Below are positions 1-5,992 of a DNA stretch of 9,121 nucleotides, one piece after another. Position 1 is the stretch's first letter. Every line of letters begins with the position of its first letter. The stretch is from contig JASHRB010000025.1 in NCBI GenBank assembly GCA_030037575.1, positions 1-9,121 on the forward strand, in the 5' to 3' direction. Source of the stretch: Candidatus Sulfotelmatobacter sp. GTDB lineage: Bacteria; Acidobacteriota; Terriglobia; Terriglobales; Acidobacteriaceae. The notes beneath the pieces are model-generated. The model was not told the DNA's origin. It worked only from the letters and a program-made list of their open reading frames with translations, and searched no databases. Position numbers and translations under genes: made by a program.

Positions 1-2
1 AA

Positions 3-98
3 AAGGGACCGCCGCGCACTGCCTATGTGCTCTCGCAGCAGTCTCTCGCCCAACAAGCCTTAGTTAAAACTCTGGGCCTTGCTCCCATGGCTTCGTAG
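3..98 (+). CDS. possible C-terminal tail of an upstream gene (partial)
   Basis: One + frame is open from the window edge to a TAG at 96-98 and encodes about 31 residues, including YVLSQQSLAQQALVKTLG. The helical, Gln/Ala/Leu-rich composition resembles the tail of an envelope protein such as a TolC-type outer-membrane factor, but this is too short for a family call. The alternative is chance open frame in decayed DNA. Nothing upstream is visible, so the call rests only on composition and the open frame. Confidence 0.2.
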   Translation, partial: KGPPRTAYVLSQQSLAQQALVKTLGLAPMAS

Positions 99-249
99 TA
101 CCCCAACGTGGGTAAGACGACGCATTGCTTCTAACTCCCTCACAAATATCTGCTTACAAGCTTGTTCTCTCAACTCGCAGTAAACTCCCGCTAGGGCAAG
201 CGGGCCCGCCAGAATCAGAACTCGATTGCGGCGGAAGTAATTTCGCTGT
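99..249. other. gene-free stretch left of the PIN remnant
   Basis: All three + frames contain stops here and no start with a ribosome site was found. The only structure seen is a 6-bp hairpin, cccgct (187-192) paired with agcggg (199-204) around a 6-nt loop, without a T-tract on either strand, so it is not a convincing terminator. The stretch is probably decayed sequence belonging to the same broken locus as the PIN remnant that follows. Confidence 0.4.
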
Positions 250-450
250 TTGAACGGGACATTTCCACCCGATTCGCAGCGTGTACGGCTGCTTGTATCT
301 CGCTTAGCCATGCAATACGAGTCGGAAGTGATCACCGCCGATCAGCGTCTGGCGAACGCCGTCGCCGCATATTTACCCCTCAAGTGGCCGGGTGCCTTAT
401 GGCTCGGGATTTTCTGCCCTCCTCGAGCGACCGTTACAATGACTCCATGA
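250..450 (+). pseudogene. remnant of a PIN-domain (VapC-like) toxin, C-terminal part
   Basis: The frame reads LAMQYESEVITADQRLANAV followed by AAYLPLKWPG. This matches the last third of many VapC-type PIN ribonucleases, where an 'A-ALA...G-E-(V/L)-(I/V)-TAD-RL-NA' segment carries a conserved acidic residue of the active site (here the Asp of TAD) and the chain ends near a V-W-LG sequence. A stop (TAA, 238-240) closes the frame upstream, and no frame to the left encodes the N-terminal DxS/VxK half, so the gene is broken. The tail after the PIN-like part (about 13 residues) looks like read-through. The only possible start is TTG 250 with no good ribosome site. The TGA at 448-450 overlaps the selD ATG as ATGA. 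No antitoxin gene is seen. Confidence 0.45.
411..440 (+). promoter_or_regulatory. weak candidate promoter just before selD
   Basis: TACAAT at 435-440 is a good -10 hexamer, with a poor -35 (TTTCTG, 411-416) 18 nt upstream. Transcription from it would begin at about the ATG at 447, giving a leaderless or nearly leaderless mRNA. This would fit the absence of a Shine-Dalgarno, but a single -10 match is easily chance. Confidence 0.22.
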
Positions 451-1496
451 CCGACGGGAAACCATTCCGCCTCACCGAGTCGGTGAAAGCTGCAGGTTGA
501 GCTTCCAAACTGAGTCCGGCGGCGCTGGACAAGGTGCTTGGGAAATTAGCCCGGCAACATGATCCGAATGTTCTGGTCGGCTTCGACCACGCCGACGACG
601 CCGGAGTGTATCAAATCGCGCCCACCCAGGCGCTGGTGCAGACAGTCGATTTTTTTACGCCGATCGTCGATGATCCATACACTTTCGGGCAGATCGCGGC
701 AACGAATGCGTTGAGCGACATTTATGCCATGGGCGGAAAGCCGCTTACGGCGCTTGCTCTGGTCTGTTTTCCTGAGAAGGCCGAACTGGAAATTCTCGAG
801 CGCATTCTGGCCGGTGGTTTGTCGAAGATGATCGAAGCAGGCTGCACGGTGATTGGCGGCCACAGTGTTCGCGACGAAGAAACCAAATTCGGATACGCAG
901 TGACGGGGTTGGTGAGTCCGAAAAGGGTCTTGACAAATGCCGGGGCGAAGGCGGGCGATGTTCTATTCCTCACAAAGGCGCTCGGGACGGGAGTGATCTC
1001 GACCGCGATCAAAAAAGGAAAAGCGGAACCGGCGTGGATCGACGCTGCGGTGAAATCAATGACGACGCTCAATCAGGCTGCGGCAGAGGCGATTGAGAAA
1101 AGACAGAGCGCCGTCCACGCCATGACGGATATCACGGGGTTCGGCTTGATCGGCCATGCGCGCGAGCTGGCGCTGGCGTCTGAGGTCTCGCTTTACTTTC
1201 GAGCAGGAAGCGTTCCGATACTTGACGGTGCACTCGAATGCGTTCGAGCCGGCTACCTTCCGGGAGGTCTCAACAACAATCGCGATTTCGCGGAATGCCT
1301 GGTGAGTTATGAGGCAGGCGTGCCGGATGAACTCAAGGCCCTTTTGTTTGATCCGCAGACGGCGGGAGGATTACTGATTTCGGTGGAGAAACGCCAAGCT
1401 GATCAACTTGCGCAAGCGATGGCCGACGCCGGTTTGACCGCGGCCCGAGTTGGCGAAGTTCTGCCGAAGGGTTCGCCCCGCATCTGCGTGCGCTGA
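447..1496 (+). CDS. selD: selenide, water dikinase SelD (selenocysteine-containing)
   Basis: SelD makes selenophosphate from selenide and ATP, the selenium donor for selenocysteine-tRNA and 2-selenouridine synthesis. The protein is 349 residues, the usual family length, if the in-frame TGA at codon 18 is read as Sec. The start then reads M-TDGKPFRLTESVKAAG-U-ASKLSP, aligning with the GAGCGCKISP active-site segment of E. coli SelD: Sec18 sits at the catalytic Cys and Lys21 at the essential Lys. The second, dispensable Cys of that motif is Ser20. Metal/ATP residues are in place: D51 (DDAGVY), D68 (TVDFF), D91 (SDIYAMGGKP), GGHS near 137-140, D228 (MTDITGFGL) and DPQTAGG near the end. ATG 447 was chosen for its family-like N-terminus. 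An in-frame ATG at 399 is possible, and GTG 534 would remove the active site. No clear Shine-Dalgarno is seen; the start overlaps the upstream stop (ATGA). Confidence 0.95.
498..500 (+). other. in-frame UGA selenocysteine codon of selD
   Basis: The TGA interrupts an otherwise continuous SelD reading frame exactly where homologues carry the catalytic Cys or Sec. Family-like sequence lies on both sides in the same frame (RLTESVKAAG before, ASKLSP after), which argues against a frameshift or a true stop. Recoding by SelB and tRNA-Sec, both encoded elsewhere, is inferred. Confidence 0.9.
501..543 (+). promoter_or_regulatory. bacterial SECIS-like stem-loop after the selD UGA
   Basis: Immediately after the UGA, bases 514-520 (GTCCGGC) pair with 524-530 (GCTGGAC), one pair being G-U, around the 3-nt loop GGC (521-523). 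An outer helix of 503-508 (TTCCAA) with 538-543 (TTGGGA), including one G-U pair, can enclose it. The apical loop begins with G and lies 20 nt after the UGA. A short upper stem, a small loop with G in its first two bases and roughly 16-37 nt spacing are the known hallmarks of bacterial SECIS elements that bind SelB. The fold was paired by eye, without an energy calculation. Confidence 0.75.
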
Positions 1497-1499
1497 AGT

Positions 1500-2018
1500 T
1501 CAGGACCTACCGCTGACCAACTCCCAAATATGTGCGAGGTGATGATCGTCGTGTTCCGCGACAAAATACAAATGATCGACTAGCCGCATGGGAACTTTCA
1601 AGCGCGGATGAGGAATCGAATGGGAGAACAGCGCGGGGTCGACCTCCTCGGCGCGCGCCAGCAATGTATTTCGCGCAGCCCGGAATTGCGCCAGGATTTC
1701 TTTCAGCGGCTGCGCATTGTAATTTGCTGCATCGGTTTTGCGATTCTGCAAATCGGTTACGGCGAGTTGGTCGCTGCCCTTTACGTAATCTTCCAGTCGG
1801 ACAAGCCATAGAGGTTCGAGATCGAGCAAGTGACCAGCATGCTCCTGCGCCGACCATTTCTGATTGGGTTTGCTGACGAGAGTTTCGCGAGCGGAGCTAC
1901 CTAACGCTCCTTGCAGTCGCGCTGGGGTTCCACGCAGCCGAGCACACACGTTCGGATACAGCTCCGCAGGAAAAGAAAAATCAAACTTGCGATCAAACCA
2001 AACGGGGATCTGGCTCAT
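1500..2018 (-). CDS. DinB-superfamily metal-binding protein
   Basis: The 172-residue product has the layout of the DinB/YfiT-like four-helix family (DinB_2 type): WSAQEHAGHLLDLEPLW near 55-71 and AEHDDHHLAHIWEL near 154-167. H63, H156 and H160 are the likely three-His metal site. Many members are thiol S-transferases that use bacillithiol, mycothiol or similar; others have no known reaction, so the substrate is open. Acidobacterial genomes often hold many copies (general knowledge). The start at ATG 2016-2018 is supported by GGAG 8 nt upstream. The open frame runs further, to 2120, but that extension looks unlike the family and lacks such a site. The stop lies 3 nt from the selD stop, and the gene diverges from the aldo/keto reductase. 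Confidence 0.85.
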   Translation of the reverse strand: MSQIPVWFDRKFDFSFPAELYPNVCARLRGTPARLQGALGSSARETLVSKPNQKWSAQEHAGHLLDLEPLWLVRLEDYVKGSDQLAVTDLQNRKTDAANYNAQPLKEILAQFRAARNTLLARAEEVDPALFSHSIPHPRLKVPMRLVDHLYFVAEHDDHHLAHIWELVSGRS

Positions 2019-2026
2019 CGATAGGA

Positions 2027-2030
2027 CTCC
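2027..2030 (-). promoter_or_regulatory. ribosome binding site that fixes the DinB-family start
   Basis: On the - strand GGAG stands 8 nt before the ATG at 2018. The upstream alternative starts in the same frame lack a comparable site. Confidence 0.6.
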
Positions 2031-2038
2031 GGGTTTGC

Positions 2039-2066
2039 TTGAGAGCTTCAGCAGGAAAGATACAGT
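2039..2066 (+). promoter_or_regulatory. candidate sigma70-type promoter for the aldo/keto reductase
   Basis: TTGAGA (2039-2044) and TACAGT (2061-2066) are separated by 16 nt, each matching the housekeeping consensus in four of six positions. Transcription would begin near 2073 and leave a leader of about 100 nt. It lies in the 154-bp gap between divergent genes, where promoters for both are expected. No motif for a specific regulator was recognised. Confidence 0.3.
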
Positions 2067-2160
2067 CAACGGCATGGACGACTCAACCATTCGTTTCATC
2101 TCCTGACCTGTGGCGGGCATCTCTATAGGTAAGGCCGCGAAGCGGGCTGTTCATTCCTGG

Positions 2161-2168
2161 AAGGGGGG
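2161..2168 (+). promoter_or_regulatory. ribosome binding site of the aldo/keto reductase
   Basis: AAGGGGGG lies 4 nt before ATG 2173 and selects this start over the in-frame upstream one at 2110. Confidence 0.6.
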
Positions 2169-2172
2169 CATC

Positions 2173-3162
<990 letters not shown>

Positions 3163-3252
3163 TTGATCCTGGCGTGAGCAGGCGGCGGCGCGGGACAAAA
3201 GTACGCTGCGTCGGTCCATGAAGGACGAGGTCGGACATTCGCATGAATGATT

Positions 3253-3283
3253 CAGGGCGGCCGGAGACTCTCCAGCCGCCCTG
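3253..3283. terminator. strong hairpin between convergent aldo/keto reductase and ftsH genes
   Basis: CAGGGCGGC (3253-3261) and GCCGCCCTG (3275-3283) form a perfect 9-bp stem. After one mismatch, GGAG (3263-3266) pairs with CTCC (3270-3273) around a 3-nt loop, so the whole element is almost fully paired. It sits in the 145-bp gap between two tail-to-tail genes, the expected place for a bidirectional terminator. The flanks are only weakly T-rich (TGTGTCTCTCCT on +), so the terminator call rests on the stem and position. The gap 3163-3307 holds no gene. Confidence 0.6.
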
Positions 3284-3307
3284 TGTCTCTCCTGGCCCCA
3301 ACCCAGC

Positions 3308-5215
3308 CTACGCTCGCGCCGGACTCTCTCCGCCCTTGGCGATTCCCGGCCGTCCGGGCTCCGGCTTGAGCACTTGTTGCACGCCGTCATCCGGCTTCGA
3401 GGGAGATTTCATGGGGGGCAGTTCTTTGCCTTCAACAAGCATTATGACCTCCGACGAGTCCAACACTTCGCGCTCCAGCAAAGCCATGGCGATCTTTTGC
3501 AGCACCTCGCGATTGCTTTCCAGGATGCTCCTGGCCGTCTCATAGCCGTTGTTGACCAACTTGCGGACCTCAGCATCGATCTTGATCGCCGTATCTTCGC
3601 TGTAGTCGCGATGCTGGCTGATCTCGCGGCCCAGGAAAATCTGCTCTTCTTTTTTGCCAAAGGTAAGCGGGCCAAGATCGCTCATGCCCCACTCGCAGAC
3701 CATCTTGCGTGCCATTTCCGTAGCCCGCTCAATGTCGTTTCCGGCGCCGGTGCTCATCTGATTGAGGAAAATTTCCTCGGCCAAGCGGCCACCCATCAGA
3801 ATCGCCAGATCGGTTTTCAGATATTCCTTGGTGTAATTGTGCCGGTCGTCTACGGGCAATTGCTGGGTTACGCCCAACGCCATGCCGCGCGGAATGATCG
3901 TGACTTTGTGCACCGGATCGGAGCCAGGCAATTTAGCCGCCACCAGCGCGTGACCGGCTTCGTGATACGCAGTCACTTTCTTTTCCTGCTCGGAAAGGAT
4001 CAGCGACTTGCGCTCCACGCCCATCAGGACCTTATCCTTGGCGACCTCGAAGTCATACATGAGCACCGCTTTGCGATTCTGTCGCGCCGCAGCCAGGGCC
4101 GCTTCGTTCACCATATTCGCCAGATCGGCGCCGGAGAATCCCGGGGTGCCGCGTGCGAGCACGGAGAGATCGACGTCTTCGGCCAAAGGAATCTTGCGGG
4201 TGTGCACCCGGAGAATTTCTTCGCGTCCGCGGACATCGGGACGGCTCACGACCACACGACGGTCAAAACGTCCCGGCCGCAGCAGGGCCGGATCGAGCAC
4301 GTCGGGCCGGTTGGTTGCCGCCATCAAGATCACGCCCTCGTTCGATTCGAAGCCATCCATCTCGACCAGCAACTGGTTCAGAGTCTGTTCACGCTCGTCG
4401 TGACCACCGCCGAGGCCTGCGCCGCGATGCCGTCCGACCGCGTCAATCTCGTCGATGAAAATGATGCAGGGAGCATTTTTCTTTCCCTGCTCGAATAAGT
4501 CGCGCACCCGGCTGGCGCCGACGCCGACAAACATCTCGACGAAGTCTGAACCGGAAATGGAGAAGAAAGGAACGTTGGCCTCGCCCGCGACCGCGCGGGC
4601 CAGCAAAGTCTTGCCCGTCCCCGGAGGCCCGACCAGCAACACCCCCTTGGGAATGCGCCCCCCCAATTTTTGAAATTTTTGCGCCTCGCGCAGGAACTCG
4701 ATAATCTCGCGCAACTCTTCCTTGGCTTCTTCGACCCCGGCCACATCTTTAAACGTGACTTTCTTCTGCTGCATCGAGAGCAGGCGAGCGCGGCTCTTGC
4801 CGAAGGACAAGGCCTTATTGCCCCCGGTCTGCATCTGGCGGATCATGAAAAACCACAAAGCCCCGAGCAGAATCAGCGGGGCCCAGGTGCCCAGCAGCTG
4901 CAGCGACCAGCTTCCGCTGTTCACATCCTTAATATTGACCGACACGCCCTTGTCATTGAGCGTCTTGAACATGTCGGGATAGTTTGCCGGGACGGTGGTG
5001 TGAAATGCTGCGCCATCGCGCGCCTTTCCGCGAACCTGCTGGCCATCGACGGTGACTTCCTGCACCGTGCCTTGGCCCACTTCGCTCATGAATTGAGAGA
5101 AGCTGATCTCCTTGTCTTTCTGGCCGCCGCGGCCCTGCTGGATTACGGTCCAAAGCAGAAGGGCAGACAACCCTATCACCACCCAGAACACTACCGTTTT
5201 AACCGTTGAATTCAC
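3308..5215 (-). CDS. ftsH: ATP-dependent zinc metalloprotease FtsH
   Basis: This inner-membrane AAA+ protease forms hexamers that extract and degrade damaged or regulatory membrane and soluble proteins. The 635-residue product has the full family layout. There is a first membrane segment at about 7-24, a periplasmic domain at about 30-105 and a second membrane segment at about 109-125. The AAA module has Walker A GPPGTGKT (196-203), Walker B IIFIDE (251-256) and second region of homology with arginine fingers [20 protein letters not shown] (299-318). The zinc protease domain has HEAGH (418-422) and the third ligand D494 in STGAGND. The tail is Pro/Lys-rich. The start is GTG 5213-5215, preceded by AGGAG at 8 nt. 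It lies last in the thrS-tilS-hpt-ftsH run, 168 nt after the hpt-like gene, probably with its own promoter as well. Expression is likely also tied to the genes upstream. Confidence 0.98.
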   Translation of the reverse strand: MNSTVKTVVFWVVIGLSALLLWTVIQQGRGGQKDKEISFSQFMSEVGQGTVQEVTVDGQQVRGKARDGAAFHTTVPANYPDMFKTLNDKGVSVNIKDVNSGSWSLQLLGTWAPLILLGALWFFMIRQMQTGGNKALSFGKSRARLLSMQQKKVTFKDVAGVEEAKEELREIIEFLREAQKFQKLGGRIPKGVLLVGPPGTGKTLLARAVAGEANVPFFSISGSDFVEMFVGVGASRVRDLFEQGKKNAPCIIFIDEIDAVGRHRGAGLGGGHDEREQTLNQLLVEMDGFESNEGVILMAATNRPDVLDPALLRPGRFDRRVVVSRPDVRGREEILRVHTRKIPLAEDVDLSVLARGTPGFSGADLANMVNEAALAAARQNRKAVLMYDFEVAKDKVLMGVERKSLILSEQEKKVTAYHEAGHALVAAKLPGSDPVHKVTIIPRGMALGVTQQLPVDDRHNYTKEYLKTDLAILMGGRLAEEIFLNQMSTGAGNDIERATEMARKMVCEWGMSDLGPLTFGKKEEQIFLGREISQHRDYSEDTAIKIDAEVRKLVNNGYETARSILESNREVLQKIAMALLEREVLDSSEVIMLVEGKELPPMKSPSKPDDGVQQVLKPEPGRPGIAKGGESPARA

Positions 5216-5223
5216 TAATCAAG

Positions 5224-5228
5224 CTCCT
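5224..5228 (-). promoter_or_regulatory. ribosome binding site that supports the GTG start of ftsH
   Basis: AGGAG on the - strand stands 8 nt before GTG 5215. The translated N-terminus from there ([16 protein letters not shown]) begins directly with the first membrane segment, as is normal for FtsH. Confidence 0.65.
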
Positions 5229-5280
5229 GAGCCGATCGCGCCCGGCTGCGGGTTCCTCGCGAAAAACGTCCACGCCAGCT

Positions 5281-5298
5281 GGCACCTATTTAGATGCC
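5281..5298 (-). other. small hairpin in the ftsH leader
   Basis: On the - strand GGCATC and GGTGCC pair (six pairs, one G-U) around the loop TAAATA. It would lie in the mRNA about 65 nt before the ftsH start. It is not near the ribosome site and has no T-tract, so it is not a clear attenuator. Its role is unknown. Confidence 0.25.
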
Positions 5299-5337
5299 AC
5301 AAGGCGAAATTCGATAGGAAAATTCCTTGGGCGTCTT

Positions 5338-5361
5338 ATTTTACATTTTTCCCGGGAAAAA
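5338..5361 (-). promoter_or_regulatory. perfect palindrome next to a possible -10 box upstream of ftsH
   Basis: TTTTTCCCGGGAAAAA (5346-5361) is a 16-bp perfect palindrome with no spacer, so it is a duplex DNA target rather than an RNA hairpin. Just downstream on the - strand lies TAAAAT (5338-5343), a good -10 hexamer, with no matching -35 at the proper distance. The palindrome would fill the spacer of such a promoter, a typical operator position. Seen: palindrome and hexamer. Inferred: a regulated ftsH promoter with start near 5331 and a leader of about 115 nt. Confidence 0.4.
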
Positions 5362-5380
5362 CGCGTGGCATACCGCGCGT
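5357..5380 (-). terminator. weak terminator-like hairpin after the hpt-like gene
   Basis: Just after the hpt-like stop, ACGCG and CGCGT pair on the - strand around a 10-nt loop and run into a T-tract that is also the left half of the palindrome. A 5-bp stem with a large loop is poor, so it may only reduce read-through into ftsH. Confidence 0.22.
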
Positions 5381-5383
5381 AAC

Positions 5384-5929
5384 TTAAGTCACCGGAACAA
5401 TTGGGTTTGCGGCCAGATAGGGAATGTTCCGGTTGGTTTGCTCGGGCGCGCCCAGTCCGTAGCCGACGAGAAAGGCTTCATCCACCAGAAAGCCGAAATA
5501 GTCGGGTTGCAAGGCCACTCGCCGGGCGGATTGCCGGTCAAGCAGCGTCACCAGCTTTACCGAAGCGGCGCCGCGCGCGCGCAGATCGCTCATAAGGAAT
5601 TCGCTGGTTACGCCCGAGTGAACCAATCCCTCGACCAGCAAAATGTGCTGGCCACGAATGTCCGGTTCGTGACTGAAAAAAATCTCCATCACTTCGGCCT
5701 GGTTGCCCTGCTGCTTACGGTATTTCGGCTTAATAAACTGGCAGACGACGGGCATCTCCAGCGCGCGCACCAGATCAGCCATAAACATGAAAGCGTTCTC
5801 GAGAACGGCCAGCGCCTGAATCGTTTGCCCCTGGTAATCGTCGGAGATGTGCCGTGCCAATTCCTTGACCCGCTTCTGGATCTGCTCCGCCGTAATCACC
5901 TGCCGAAGTGGCTCAACTTTCGCATTCAT
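5384..5929 (-). CDS. HPRT-like phosphoribosyltransferase with degenerate active site
   Basis: Hypoxanthine phosphoribosyltransferase normally joins hypoxanthine or guanine to PRPP in purine salvage. This 181-residue protein aligns end to end with E. coli Hpt, including FMFMADL, EPDIRGQHILLVE, TLLD and FLVGYGL with RNIPYL. The catalytic signature is altered. The PRPP motif VED-I-I-DSG is VEGLVHSG (100-106, so the second and third acids are Gly101 and His104). The LRGS/LKGS pyrophosphate loop is LENA (43-46), the Lys of LLDK is Arg132, and the Mg-binding Asp of GYGxD is Gly160. It is therefore probably inactive as an HPRT or has another role. ATG 5927-5929 is preceded by AGGAGG at 11 nt; an in-frame GTG at 5968 lacks a site. 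It lies 63 nt after tilS and 168 nt before ftsH, the classical hpt position. In Bacillus subtilis HprT and TilS are reported to act together on ftsH expression. Confidence 0.85.
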   Translation of the reverse strand: MNAKVEPLRQVITAEQIQKRVKELARHISDDYQGQTIQALAVLENAFMFMADLVRALEMPVVCQFIKPKYRKQQGNQAEVMEIFFSHEPDIRGQHILLVEGLVHSGVTSEFLMSDLRARGAASVKLVTLLDRQSARRVALQPDYFGFLVDEAFLVGYGLGAPEQTNRNIPYLAANPIVPVT

Positions 5930-5940
5930 CAAAAAGTGTG

Positions 5941-5946
5941 CCTCCT
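5941..5946 (-). promoter_or_regulatory. ribosome binding site that decides the hpt-like start
   Basis: AGGAGG on the - strand lies 11 nt before ATG 5929, somewhat long but a full match. It falls inside the longer frame that would begin at GTG 5968, so the shorter protein, which also matches family length, is preferred. Confidence 0.55.
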
Positions 5947-5992
5947 GTTCGAGCGCTTGCAGGCGCACTCAGAGCTGCGATCGCCCGAGACT

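Noticed and set aside
102..122. PNVGKTT, a GTPase P-loop-like string in a + frame
   Set aside because: It is bounded by stops a few codons away on both sides and no other GTPase motif is near, so it is chance.
187..204. Hairpin as a terminator for the gene left of the window
   Set aside because: The 6-bp stem has no T-tract on either side and lies about 90 nt past the possible stop.
60..335. 91-residue open frame on the - strand opposite the PIN remnant
   Set aside because: It matches no family I know, has no ribosome site, and opposes the frame with PIN-like sequence.
498..500. TGA as a true stop or frameshift making selD a pseudogene
   Set aside because: Both flanks match SelD in the same frame, the codon is at the known Sec position, and a SECIS-like stem-loop follows.
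3374..4498. 374-residue + strand open frame inside ftsH
   Set aside because: It is a shadow of the intact ftsH gene on the other strand, caused by GC-rich codon use, and has no family features.
5384..5929. Explaining the altered HPRT motifs by a local frameshift
   Set aside because: The conserved residues immediately before and after (HILLVE, SGVT) are in one frame, and the changes are scattered over the whole protein.
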